A stretch of 64,000 bases of DNA, from positions 1,610,738-1,674,737 of the forward strand of contig NZ_UFUW01000001.1 of assembly GCF_900460955.1 (NCBI RefSeq), given 5' to 3'. This DNA comes from Cardiobacterium valvarum (lineage in GTDB: Bacteria > Pseudomonadota > Gammaproteobacteria > Cardiobacteriales > Cardiobacteriaceae). Both the position numbers and the translations under genes were made by a program. Under the pieces are notes generated by a model. It saw only the letters and a program-made list of their open reading frames with translations, searched no databases and was not told the origin of the DNA. Of the stretch, positions 25,496-34,550 are shown piece after piece (position 1 is the stretch's first letter; each line of letters opens with the position of its first letter).

Positions 25496-27853
25496 ATGAA
25501 AACCCTCAAACACTGGCAACTGCATAGCGAAAACCCGGACGGCGTGACGCTTCTCTGCGACGAACGCCACCTGCTGCACATCATCGTCCTCGAAGACTAC
25601 CTCTGGCGCGTCTGGCTCATGCAGGACGGCGCAAGCCGCCTTGACCGCACCTGGCTCATCTCACCCGATACCGCGCCCTGCCCGATAGAAGGGCGCGAGC
25701 GGGCGAGCCGCGCGGGCTTCACCTGCCCGCCGGTCACCATCCGCCAGGATGACGACCACCTCACCCTCACCGGCAGCACCCTGCGCCTAATCGTCCACCG
25801 CCCGCTGTGGCTCGAATGGCAAGAGAAAAACGGTGATGACTGGCGCACCATCGCCAGCGACCGCCCGACCGGTGCCTACCAGCTCGGCCACTCGCGCCCC
25901 GGCATCGCCCACTACATGAAACTGAACGCAGGCGACCGCTACTACGGCCTCGGCGAAAAAGCCGGCACCGTGGACCGCTACGGCAAGCGCTACCAAATGA
26001 AAAGCCTCGACGCGATGGGCTACAACGCCGAAACCACCGACCCGCTCTACAAACACTGGCCCTACTACCAGGTCGTGAACAGCGAAGGCGCGCACTACGG
26101 CCTCTACTACGACAACCTCAACACCAGCACCTTCGACATGGGCAACGAGCTGGACAACTACCACCCGCGCTACCGCAGCTACCGTGCCGAAGACGGCGAC
26201 CTCGACTACTACCTCATCCACAGCACGAGCATCCTCGACAACACCCGCCGCTTCGTGGCACTCACCGGCCGCTACACCTTCCCGCCCAAATGGAGCCTCG
26301 GCTACTCCGGCTCCACCATGAGCTACACCGACGCCCCGGATGCGCAAAACCGCCTGCAACACTTCATCCGCGACATCCGCACCCACGCCATCCCCTGCGA
26401 CAGCTTCCAGCTCTCCTCCGGCTACACCAGCATCAACGGCAAACGCTACGTCTTCAACTGGAACCGCGACAAATTCCCCGACCCCAAAGCCTGCTTCGCC
26501 GCCTACCACGACGCAGGCGTGCGCCTCGCTGCCAACATCAAACCCTGCCTGCTGCATGACCACCCGCGTTACCAGGAAGCTGCACAACAAGGCCTCTTTA
26601 TCCGCGCCAGCGACAGCGACGCCCCCGAAGAATCCATGTTCTGGGACGACACCGGCTCACACCTCGACTTCACCAACCCCGCCACCGGCGCGTGGTGGCA
26701 AAAAAACATCCGCGAACAACTCATCGACTACGGCATCGACGCCACCTGGAACGACAACAACGAATACGAAATCTGGGACGACAACGCCCGCTGCCACGGC
26801 TTCGGGCGGGAAATCCCCATCCACCACATCCGCCCGCTCATGCCGCTCCTGATGATGCGCAACTCCCATGAAGCACAAACCGCCGCCAGCCACGAGCGCC
26901 CCTACCTCATCTCGCGCAGCGGCTGCCCGGGAATGCAGCGCTACGTCCAGACCTGGAGCGGCGACAACCGCACCAGCTGGCATACCCTCAAATGGAACAT
27001 CCGCATGGGCGTCGGCATGAGCCTCTCCGGCATGTACCACATCGGCCACGACATCGGCGGCTTCGCCGGCGACAAACCCGAGCCCGAACTCTTCCTGCGC
27101 TGGATACAAAGCGCGCTATTACTACCGCGCTTCACCATCCACAGCTGGAACGACGACGGCAGCGCGAACGAACCGTGGATGCACCCCAGCGTCACCAACG
27201 CCGTGCGCCAGGCCATCGAACAACGCTACCGCCTCATCCCGCACCTCTACACCCTGCTCTGGCAGACCCGCGAAAACAGCGAACCCTACCTCCGCCCCAC
27301 CTTCCTCGACCACGAACACGACCCGCGCACCTACGCCGACACCGACGACCACATGATCGGCCGCGACATCCTCGTCTGCCCCGTCACCGCAGAAGGCGTG
27401 CGCGAACGCGACGTGTACCTGCCGGACAACCACAGCGGCTGGTACGACTATTACAGCGGGCAGTACCACAGCGGCGGGCAAACCCTGCATGTTGCCGCCC
27501 CGCTCGAACACCTGCCGCTCTACATCCGCGCCGGCAGCCTCATCGCCGAAGGCAACCTGCTGCACGCCGACAGCCCGGACGACGACACCGAGCGCACCCT
27601 GCGCCTCTACCCCGACCCCGGCACCAGCACGAACAGCGGCACAATCTACGACGACAACGGCACCGCACGCGAAGGCGAGCCCTACTGGCGCCTCGACTGG
27701 AAACTGCACGGCGACGCGCACAACCTCTACCTGCGCCTTAAAGAAAGCGGCGACTACGAACCCGCCTACCGCGACAACATCCGCGTCACCCTGCCGCCCG
27801 GCGAAAAACGCCGCCTCATCACCAGCGGCAACATGGCGGTGCAGCAGGCATAA
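25496..27853 (+). CDS. glycoside hydrolase family 31 alpha-glycosidase
   Basis: A 785-residue cytoplasmic enzyme with no signal peptide. The N-terminal beta-sandwich (to about 260) holds RYYGLGEKAGTVDRYGKRYQM. The barrel carries the nucleophile D420 in ATWNDNNEYEIWDD and the acid/base D490 in TWSGDNRTSWHTLK, with HDIGGF just after. These are the family landmarks of alpha-glucosidases, alpha-xylosidases and sulfoquinovosidases. Substrate cannot be read from the sequence. Its place between a TRAP transporter and uxaC suggests an alpha-linked sugar delivered by the transporter and yielding a hexuronate (inference). The TGA of dctM is three bases upstream. Confidence 0.9.
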   Translation: MKTLKHWQLHSENPDGVTLLCDERHLLHIIVLEDYLWRVWLMQDGASRLDRTWLISPDTAPCPIEGRERASRAGFTCPPVTIRQDDDHLTLTGSTLRLIVHRPLWLEWQEKNGDDWRTIASDRPTGAYQLGHSRPGIAHYMKLNAGDRYYGLGEKAGTVDRYGKRYQMKSLDAMGYNAETTDPLYKHWPYYQVVNSEGAHYGLYYDNLNTSTFDMGNELDNYHPRYRSYRAEDGDLDYYLIHSTSILDNTRRFVALTGRYTFPPKWSLGYSGSTMSYTDAPDAQNRLQHFIRDIRTHAIPCDSFQLSSGYTSINGKRYVFNWNRDKFPDPKACFAAYHDAGVRLAANIKPCLLHDHPRYQEAAQQGLFIRASDSDAPEESMFWDDTGSHLDFTNPATGAWWQKNIREQLIDYGIDATWNDNNEYEIWDDNARCHGFGREIPIHHIRPLMPLLMMRNSHEAQTAASHERPYLISRSGCPGMQRYVQTWSGDNRTSWHTLKWNIRMGVGMSLSGMYHIGHDIGGFAGDKPEPELFLRWIQSALLLPRFTIHSWNDDGSANEPWMHPSVTNAVRQAIEQRYRLIPHLYTLLWQTRENSEPYLRPTFLDHEHDPRTYADTDDHMIGRDILVCPVTAEGVRERDVYLPDNHSGWYDYYSGQYHSGGQTLHVAAPLEHLPLYIRAGSLIAEGNLLHADSPDDDTERTLRLYPDPGTSTNSGTIYDDNGTAREGEPYWRLDWKLHGDAHNLYLRLKESGDYEPAYRDNIRVTLPPGEKRRLITSGNMAVQQA

Positions 27854-27857
27854 AACG

Positions 27858-27954
27858 TAGGGCGGGCTTCAGCCCGCCAAAAGCCCTCGCCCTGTGGGAG
27901 AGGGACTAAAAAACCGCGCAGCGACAAAACCCGGCAACCACGCCGCTTGACGGG
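27858..27954 (+). repeat. intergenic palindrome plus one leader-linked repeat unit
   Basis: Bases 27858-27878 are a 21-base palindrome TAGGGCGGGCTTCAGCCCGC(C); a near-identical one occurs at 29489-29509. Bases 27919-27954 hold a single copy of the dispersed repeat with its leader: GCAGCGACAAAACCC, then GGCAACCACGCCGCTTGACG. Both lie between the GH31 gene and uxaC. Confidence 0.75.
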
Positions 27955-27987
27955 ACACCCCAATACACAAACCAACCGGAGCCAACC

Positions 27988-29388
27988 ATGACCTTCCTGA
28001 CCGACGACTTCCTCCTGCACAACGACACCGCGCGCACCCTCTACCACGACTACGCCAAAGACCAGCCCATCTACGACTACCACTGCCACCTGCCGCCCGC
28101 CGACATCGCCGCGAACCGCGAATTTGCCGACCTCTCCGCCATCTGGCTCGAAGGCGACCACTACAAATGGCGCGGCCTGCGTACCCTCGGCATCCCCGAA
28201 CGCCTCATCACCGGCGACGCCAGCCCGCGCGAAAAATTCCAAACCTACGCCGAAGCCGTGCCGCACTTCATCGGCAACCCGCTCTATCACTGGACACACC
28301 TCGAACTCAAACGCCCCTTCGGCATCACTACCCTGCTAAACGGCGCAAGCGCTGAAGCCGTCTGGCAAGAAGCGAACGCCCGCCTCAAAGAACCCGCCTT
28401 CCGCGCGCGCGGCATCCTCGAACAAATGAACGTGAAAATGGTCGGCACCACCGACGACCCCTGCGACAGCCTCGAACACCACGCCGCCATCGCCGCCGAC
28501 AAAACCTTTACCGTCAAAATCCGCCCCAGCTGGCGCCCGGACAAAGCCATCAAAATCGAACACGCCGACTACCCCGCCTACATCGAGCGCCTCGAAGCGG
28601 CAAGCGGCATCACCATCCGCCGCTACCACGACCTCACCGCCGCCCTCGACAAACGCCTGGAACACTTCGCGGCATCCGGTTGTCTCGCCTCCGACCACGG
28701 CCTGGAAATCCTGCGCTACGCCGCCGTGCCGGACGAAAAAACCCTCGATACCATCCTCGCCAACCGTCTTGGTGGCAAAACCCCCAGCGAACAAGAAACC
28801 GCACAATTCCAGACCGCCCTGCTCGTCCACCTCGGCCGCGAATACGCGCGGCGCGGCTGGGTCATGCAACTGCACATCGGCCCCATCCGCAACAACAACA
28901 GCCGCATGTACGCCCGCCTCGGCCCGGACAGCGGCTACGACTCCATCGGCGACCGCCCCATCGCGGACAACCTCGCCGCCCTGCTCGACGCCCTCGACAA
29001 AACCGGACAACTGCCGAAAACCATCCTCTACACCATCAACCCGCGCGACAACGCCCTGCTCGTCACCATGTGCGGCAACTACGCGGACGAAGGCGTGCGT
29101 GGCAAAGTACAGTTCGGCTCCGGCTGGTGGTTCAACGACCAAAAAGACGGCATGGAAGCGCAACTCACCACCCACGCGCAAATGGGCATCCTTTCGACCT
29201 TTGTCGGCATGCTGACTGACAGCCGCAGCTTCCTCTCCTACACCCGCCACGAATACTTCCGCCGCATCCTGTGCAACCTCATCGGCGGCTGGGTGGAAGC
29301 GGGCGAAGCGCCGCGCGACCTGCCGCTACTCGGACAAATGGTGGCGGACATCTGCTACGGCAACGCCAAGCGCTACTTCGAGTCCTAG
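27988..29388 (+). CDS. uxaC: uronate isomerase
   Basis: UxaC converts D-glucuronate to D-fructuronate and D-galacturonate to D-tagaturonate, the first step of hexuronate use. The 466-residue product (E. coli 470) begins [37 protein letters not shown]; the HCHL metal-ligand motif lies near residue 31. The metal site continues with [16 protein letters not shown] near 155, [14 protein letters not shown] near 295, and the terminal [11 protein letters not shown]. It has a GGAG-type site. The remaining hexuronate genes (uxaA, uxaB, uxuAB, kdgK) are not in this window. Confidence 0.94.
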   Translation: MTFLTDDFLLHNDTARTLYHDYAKDQPIYDYHCHLPPADIAANREFADLSAIWLEGDHYKWRGLRTLGIPERLITGDASPREKFQTYAEAVPHFIGNPLYHWTHLELKRPFGITTLLNGASAEAVWQEANARLKEPAFRARGILEQMNVKMVGTTDDPCDSLEHHAAIAADKTFTVKIRPSWRPDKAIKIEHADYPAYIERLEAASGITIRRYHDLTAALDKRLEHFAASGCLASDHGLEILRYAAVPDEKTLDTILANRLGGKTPSEQETAQFQTALLVHLGREYARRGWVMQLHIGPIRNNNSRMYARLGPDSGYDSIGDRPIADNLAALLDALDKTGQLPKTILYTINPRDNALLVTMCGNYADEGVRGKVQFGSGWWFNDQKDGMEAQLTTHAQMGILSTFVGMLTDSRSFLSYTRHEYFRRILCNLIGGWVEAGEAPRDLPLLGQMVADICYGNAKRYFES

Positions 29389-29413
29389 ACCGGCAACGCC
29401 CCTGCCTGCCACA

Positions 29414-29443
29414 AACGCCGCCCGCATCGAGGCGGCGTTTTTC
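29414..29443 (+). terminator. terminator after uxaC
   Basis: AACGCCGCC / GGCGGCGTT, a 9-bp perfect stem with an eight-base loop, followed by TTTTT, 25 bases after the uxaC stop. Confidence 0.88.
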
Positions 29444-29883
29444 AACAGAAGGCAACGCGCGCCAAGCGGGATAAAGACTGGCCTCGCGTAGGGTGGGCTT
29501 CAGCCCACCGAGCAGGCGTTACTGACTTCGTTGAGCGGCGTCGTTACTGGGCCTCACCAAGCGGCGTAAATACTGGCCTCGCACAGATGGTGATCATCGT
29601 GCCTCTCCTTCGTGGTGCTTTGCTGCCGGTTCATCCGGGATGACCGCCGCTGCCGTTGCCGGCTCATGTTGCCTCCTTGTGGCGATGTGTTGACGGTGAG
29701 CGGACTGTACATCGATCCGCCGCATCAGCTCTCTCCGGAGCCCTGCCATGCTGTTTTTCCCCTATGCATAGCGGCGAGCAGTGCCAACGCGTTTTCGGCA
29801 CAAGGTTTGCATGGTGAAAAATGGTGCGAGACCGCAATGAGGCGGCATTGCGCACGTCAACATCCTTAGGCTTGGAGATAGCA
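29444..29883. other. gene-free region with dispersed repeats
   Basis: Bases 29462-29486 and 29530-29581 carry units of the 25-bp repeat family in the CCAAGCGG orientation (for example CCAAGCGGCGTAAATACTGG). Between them is the palindrome TAGGGTGGGCTTCAGCCCAC(C) at 29489-29509. From 29590 to 29880 I see no gene with a credible start or ribosome site; short open stretches are broken by stops. Promoter elements for the next gene are presumably near its 3' end. Confidence 0.6.
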
Positions 29884-30519
29884 GTGAATCGATTTTTTCC
29901 CGCCATGCTGTGCCTGCTGGTAGCGGCTATGGCTCAGGCACAAACGGGGCGGCTCGTCGGCATGGACGCACTGCCGGAAGACGGCATACGGCGCCTGGTT
30001 GGCGCGGATGAGGTGGATTGCAGCCGTATTCTGGACGCCGGGGCGCGGCAGTCGTGCGAGGATGCCCAAGCCAAACCCGCGCTGCCGGTTGAAACGATCT
30101 CCGCCGAAGACCGGGCGCTGCTCGCCGCACGCATGACGCCGCAGGCGCGGCAGGCTGCTGCCCCCAAGAATCTGCAAGACCCCATCGTTTGCGAACGTTT
30201 CAGTCCGCAGAAAAGCGGCCACTTCACCATCGCCGCCCGGGATGGTTCGCAGGAGGTGGTCGATGGCAATGCGTATCTGTATTTCCGCGTCAGCAAAGAC
30301 GACGATCTTATGGAGTTACCGGAGGTGTTCGTCGGCGATACCTTGCCGAAGACCTTTGCCGCGCGCATGAGCGACGGCTCTACCAAGTATCTCGGCGACG
30401 GCAAATGGCTGGAAGAGGCAACACGGGTGCAGGCCGGCGAGAGTTACCGCGTCCGCCTGACCATCCAGTCGCCGGGGACAACCAGCATCGCGGAAAGTCT
30501 TGCCTGCCTGACGCCGTAG
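29884..30519 (+). CDS. secreted hypothetical protein
   Basis: A 211-residue protein from a GTG start at 29884, which has GGAGA seven bases upstream and opens a signal peptide (VNRFFPAMLCLLVAAMAQAQ). A longer frame from 29821 lacks a ribosome site and hides the signal peptide. The mature part has cysteines at DCSRIL, SCEDAQ, IVCERF and LACLTP, likely two disulfides, and a beta-rich C-terminal half (NAYLYFRVSKDDD...ESYRVRLTIQSPG). I do not recognise a family. It stands alone between repeat-bearing intergenic regions. Confidence 0.65.
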   Translation: MNRFFPAMLCLLVAAMAQAQTGRLVGMDALPEDGIRRLVGADEVDCSRILDAGARQSCEDAQAKPALPVETISAEDRALLAARMTPQARQAAAPKNLQDPIVCERFSPQKSGHFTIAARDGSQEVVDGNAYLYFRVSKDDDLMELPEVFVGDTLPKTFAARMSDGSTKYLGDGKWLEEATRVQAGESYRVRLTIQSPGTTSIAESLACLTP

Positions 30520-30562
30520 TGCAGCGGGGTGTGCGGTTCACCTTCATGCACGGAAAAACCGC

Positions 30563-30581
30563 ACAACGACGCCGCTTGGCG
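30563..30581 (+). repeat. single core unit of the dispersed repeat
   Basis: ACAACGACGCCGCTTGGCG contains the conserved CGCCGCTTGG core with AAC before it, 45 bases after the previous gene. The rest of the 219-base gap before the transporter gene holds an imperfect GGGCTGAAGCCC palindrome (30645-30656) and nothing else I can identify. Confidence 0.6.
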
Positions 30582-30738
30582 ACATTTCTTCCGTGCCTTT
30601 ATCAACATTGCAAAAAGCAGACTGCACCTGCTCGATGGGCTGAAGCCCAGCGGATGAGCAGCTTGTCGCTGCGGCTGTATGGCTTTCCCCCTGCCCCCGC
30701 TATATGATTGCCCGGAAACCTCAACCGGGAGAATCTCT

Positions 30739-32214
30739 ATGGCCATCAAGCCCATTCCAACCCTGATCGCGCTTGCCATCACGCTCTTCATCTGGTTTGT
30801 CCTGCCCGTACCGGCGGGGGTTAGCGAAAACGGCTGGCATCTGCTCGCCCTCTTCGCCGGTACCATCGCTGCCATCATCGGCAAGGCGCTGCCGCTTGGC
30901 GCGGTATCGGTGATTGCTGTGGCGCTGGTCGCCATCACCGGCGTGACCGTTGGTGCCGACGTAAAGAATCCCGGTGCTCAGGCGATCAAAGACGCCCTCT
31001 CTTCTTTTTCCAACCCGCTCATCTGGCTCATCGTCATTTCCATCATGGTCGCCCGTGGCGTCATCAAGACCGGTCTCGGTGAACGCATCGGTTATTACTT
31101 CATCGCCCTGTTCGGCAAACGCACCATCGGCATCGCCTACGCGTTGGCGCTGTCAGAAACGGTTCTCGCCCCTATCACGCCTTCAAACACCGCACGCGGC
31201 GGCGGCATCATCCACCCCATCATGAAATCCATCGCCGGCGCCTTCGATTCCGACCCGGGCAAGGGCACGCAGGGCAGGATCGGGCGCTATCTCGCCCTGG
31301 TCAATTACAACGCCAACCCCATCACTTCCGGCATGTTCATCACCGCCACCGCTCCCAACCCGCTGGTGGTGGACGCCATCAACAAGATGGTCGGTAGCGA
31401 TTTCCACATGAGCTGGACGACCTGGGCGGTCGCCATGTTCATTCCGGGCATGGCCTGCATCCTGCTGATGCCGCTGGTGCTGTATTTCTTTTATCCGCCG
31501 GAAATCAAGAAAACCCCCGATGCCACTGCCTTCGCCCGGCAAAAACTCGCCGCCCTCGGCAAGATCAAGCGCGATGAATGGTGGATGCTCGGCGTTTTTG
31601 CCCTGTTGCTCTGCTTCTGGGCGGATATTCCTTTCCACCTCACCCACATCGCCGCCCTGAAGCTTAATCCGACCACCACCGCTTTCCTCGGCCTCGGCGT
31701 GCTGCTTGTCAGCGGTGTGCTCGTCTGGGGCGATATCACGGCGGAAAAAAGCGCCTGGGATACGCTCATCTGGTTTGGCGCACTGGTGATGATGGCCGAC
31801 TGGCTGAACAAGCTCGGCATCGTTTCTTACTTCGCCGGACAAATCCAGGGCAGTATTGAAACTCTCGCCCTGCCCTGGTTCTTCTCGATGATCCTGCTCG
31901 CCCTCATCTATCTCTACGCGCACTACGTCTTCGCCAGCACCACCGCGCACGTCTCCGCCATGCTGGCCGCCTTTTACAGCGCGGGCGTTACCCTCGGTGC
32001 GCCGCCGCTCCTCTTCGGCCTCGTCCTCGCTGCGGCAGGCAACCTCATGATGAGCCTCACCCACTATGCCACCGGCACCGCGCCCGTTATCTTCAGCTCC
32101 GGCTATGCCACCCTCGGCGAATGGTGGAAGGCGGGCTTCATTTCCAGCGTCGTCAACTTCACCGTGTGGATTACCGTCGGCATGTTGTGGTGGAAAGCGC
32201 TTGGCTACTACTAA
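30739..32214 (+). CDS. DASS-family dicarboxylate/tricarboxylate antiporter, CitT/TtdT type
   Basis: A 491-residue inner-membrane carrier with about 12 helices. The motif APITPSNTARGGGIIHPIMKS (residues about 145-165) is the signature of the CitT/TtdT/YbhI branch of the divalent anion:sodium symporter superfamily. A second repeat has the matching ASTTAHVSAMLAAFY. E. coli members exchange citrate, tartrate or oxoglutarate for succinate. The exact substrate is not readable. Succinate export would fit the frdABCD genes 11 kb away. The ATG follows GGGAGAAT; upstream in-frame codons lack support. Confidence 0.88.
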   Translation: MAIKPIPTLIALAITLFIWFVLPVPAGVSENGWHLLALFAGTIAAIIGKALPLGAVSVIAVALVAITGVTVGADVKNPGAQAIKDALSSFSNPLIWLIVISIMVARGVIKTGLGERIGYYFIALFGKRTIGIAYALALSETVLAPITPSNTARGGGIIHPIMKSIAGAFDSDPGKGTQGRIGRYLALVNYNANPITSGMFITATAPNPLVVDAINKMVGSDFHMSWTTWAVAMFIPGMACILLMPLVLYFFYPPEIKKTPDATAFARQKLAALGKIKRDEWWMLGVFALLLCFWADIPFHLTHIAALKLNPTTTAFLGLGVLLVSGVLVWGDITAEKSAWDTLIWFGALVMMADWLNKLGIVSYFAGQIQGSIETLALPWFFSMILLALIYLYAHYVFASTTAHVSAMLAAFYSAGVTLGAPPLLFGLVLAAAGNLMMSLTHYATGTAPVIFSSGYATLGEWWKAGFISSVVNFTVWITVGMLWWKALGYY

Positions 32215-32229
32215 ACTGCACCGATACCG

Positions 32230-32247
32230 GCCGGACGAAAGTCCGGC
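32230..32247. other. stable tetraloop hairpin after the antiporter gene
   Basis: GCCGGAC-GAAA-GTCCGGC is a perfect 7-bp stem closed by a GAAA tetraloop, 16 bases after the stop. It lacks a T-run on the coding strand (AAAAAA follows), so it may protect the 3' end rather than act as a classical terminator. Confidence 0.55.
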
Positions 32248-32330
32248 AAAAAATATTGGCAACACCATGACGTGCTTCATCCGTCCGCTGTCCATCTTTT
32301 CACCACGCCTAATCCCGCCCGCAAGCCAAG

Positions 32331-34550
32331 ATGACGACTAACCTGCCCCTACCCTACTCCGCCCCCACGATTCCCCTGGCATCCAGCCAGTTCAGCCGCC
32401 AGCGCAAAGCGCGCCGCACCGGCATCCTCCTCATCTGCGCCATCCTCGTCCTGCTTACGCTGAACAGCATCCACAGCTTCGGTCAGGCAGCAATGAGCGG
32501 CCAGCCGCTACAACAAAGCCAGCTCGCCCTTATCAACGTTACCATCGCCGGTCTCGTCATCCTCATTCTCATCACCCTGTGGCAAATCATCCGCAGCGCG
32601 CGCGACCACCGCCTCAAGAAAAAAAGCAGCCTCGGTTTTTATTACGGCTGGCGCATCTTCACTACCGCCATCATCCCTGCCGCCATCATTGCCGCGTTTA
32701 GCTGGCAATACCTCACCTACGACCTCGGTAAAGTCTTCAACACCCGCATCAACAACGCTCTTGACAACGCCCTGCAACTGTCCCGCACTGCCATCGCCAT
32801 CCGCACCGGCCAAACCCTCGAACAAACCCGCATCCTGCGACAGGCGATGGGCGACATGAATCAGGCGACGCTGATCGCCAACATTGAGCCACTGCGGCGG
32901 CAGACCGGCGCACTCGAACTCGCCGTCTTCGACCTGCAAGGCACCATGGTCGCCTTCAGCAGCATCGACACCGGCAAACTCATCGTCGAAGCGCCAAGCA
33001 CCGCCGCGATGCTCAACGCCACCGACGAACAGGAACACTTCGAATACGGAGACAACAACGGCGAATACACCATCACCGTCCTCACCATCATCCGGAAACC
33101 GGAAAACACCTTCTACCTGCAAGCGATGTATAGCATGCCCGAAGCCTTCAACACCCAGGCGGAAGACGTGCGCGAACAATACCGCCAGCACCAGAGCTAC
33201 AACGCCTTGCAGCCACGCATCCGCGCCAACATCATCCTCGTCTTCGCCACCACCATCCTGCTCACTACCCTCATTATCATCTGGCTGGCGGCGCATTTCA
33301 GCGAACGCCTCGGCCACCCGCTGCGCGCCCTGAGCCGCGCCGCCGAAAACATCGCCGGCGGCGACTATCACGCACGCATCACCGACCTGCCGCAAAACGA
33401 ACTCGGCAACCTTGGCCGCCAGTTCAACCACATGAGCCAGAGCCTCGAAGACGCGCGCGAGACCAATGACCGCGTGCAGCGCCTGCTCGTCGAACAAAAA
33501 GTACGGCTGGAAACCATCATGGATAACATCACCGGCGGCGTGCTCACCCTTGACGGCGGCGGCCGCCTGCAAAGCTGGAACCGGAACGCCGGCAAAATCC
33601 TTGACCTTTCCCTCGTCAACCTGCACAAAACCCCGCTGCCCGAAACCGACAAACCCAGCGAAAACAGCTACCAGGAACTCATGCAGGCGCTCTTGCCCGT
33701 CATCACCACCAGCCAGGAAAACTGGCAGCAGGAAATCACCCTAAACCGCCACAGCGCGCGCAAAATCCTCATGTGCCACGGCAGCCGCCTACCGGATAGC
33801 GGCAAACGCGGGCGACACGGCCACGTCATCGTCATTGACGACATCACCGAATTCCTGCACGCCCAGCGCAACGCCGCCTGGGAAGAAGTCGCGAAACGCC
33901 TCGCCCACGAAATCAAAAACCCGCTCACCCCCATCCGCCTGCAAAGCGAACGCCTGCAACGCCGCCTCACCGACAAACTCGCCAACGAAGCCGACCAACA
34001 AATCCTCAGCAAAGCGACCGGCACCATCATCGACCAGGTCGAGGCCATGCAACAAATCGTCGCCGACTTCAGCCAAATCGCCAAACCGCTCGACACCCGG
34101 CGGCAGAACCTGCAACTCAACCCGCTGCTCCGGCAAATTGCCGAACTCTACCGCGAACACCACCCCGAACTCGACCTTGCCGAACCGCAGCACCCGGTGT
34201 ATGCCGATCCCGTCCACATCCGGCAAATCCTCATCAACCTCATGAAAAACGCGATAGAAGCGACCCAGCACGAAACCAGCCCGCGCATCCGCTGGCGCAG
34301 TTACGAAGAGGGCGGCAATATCATCCTCGACATCGAAGACAACGGCCCCGGCTTTGCCGACCTCACCAAAGACCCGTTTGAACCCTATGTCACCAATAAA
34401 CCCAAAGGCACCGGCCTCGGCCTCGCCATCGTCAAAAAAATCGTGCACGAGCACGACGGCACCATCAGCGCCGGCCATAGCCGCGAACTGGGCGGTGCTA
34501 AAATAACCCTCACCCTGCCCGCCACCCAACCCGCGAGTACCCCCGTATGA
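32331..34550 (+). CDS. NtrY-like sensor histidine kinase
   Basis: A 739-residue membrane kinase. Four hydrophobic segments (about 26-48, 62-85, 108-127 and 300-322) frame a long extracytoplasmic region (about 128-298), then a HAMP segment (AENIAGGDYHARITDLPQNE) and a PAS-like region with VRLETIMDNITGGVLTLDG. The phosphorylated residue is H526 in AHEIKNPLTPIRL. The ATPase domain has NLMKNAIEA (N box), DIEDNGPGF and TGLGLAIVKKIVHEHDG. The four-helix/HAMP/PAS layout is that of NtrY. It overlaps its response regulator by four bases. The ligand is unknown; NtrY homologues respond to nitrogen or redox state. Confidence 0.88.
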   Translation: MTTNLPLPYSAPTIPLASSQFSRQRKARRTGILLICAILVLLTLNSIHSFGQAAMSGQPLQQSQLALINVTIAGLVILILITLWQIIRSARDHRLKKKSSLGFYYGWRIFTTAIIPAAIIAAFSWQYLTYDLGKVFNTRINNALDNALQLSRTAIAIRTGQTLEQTRILRQAMGDMNQATLIANIEPLRRQTGALELAVFDLQGTMVAFSSIDTGKLIVEAPSTAAMLNATDEQEHFEYGDNNGEYTITVLTIIRKPENTFYLQAMYSMPEAFNTQAEDVREQYRQHQSYNALQPRIRANIILVFATTILLTTLIIIWLAAHFSERLGHPLRALSRAAENIAGGDYHARITDLPQNELGNLGRQFNHMSQSLEDARETNDRVQRLLVEQKVRLETIMDNITGGVLTLDGGGRLQSWNRNAGKILDLSLVNLHKTPLPETDKPSENSYQELMQALLPVITTSQENWQQEITLNRHSARKILMCHGSRLPDSGKRGRHGHVIVIDDITEFLHAQRNAAWEEVAKRLAHEIKNPLTPIRLQSERLQRRLTDKLANEADQQILSKATGTIIDQVEAMQQIVADFSQIAKPLDTRRQNLQLNPLLRQIAELYREHHPELDLAEPQHPVYADPVHIRQILINLMKNAIEATQHETSPRIRWRSYEEGGNIILDIEDNGPGFADLTKDPFEPYVTNKPKGTGLGLAIVKKIVHEHDGTISAGHSRELGGAKITLTLPATQPASTPV

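Noticed and set aside
32508..33626. Long leftward open frame inside the histidine kinase gene.
   Set aside because: Opposite-strand shadow of a GC-rich gene; Val/Gly/Ala-rich composition and no motifs. Similar shadows occur under mutS, secA, GH31 and uxaC.
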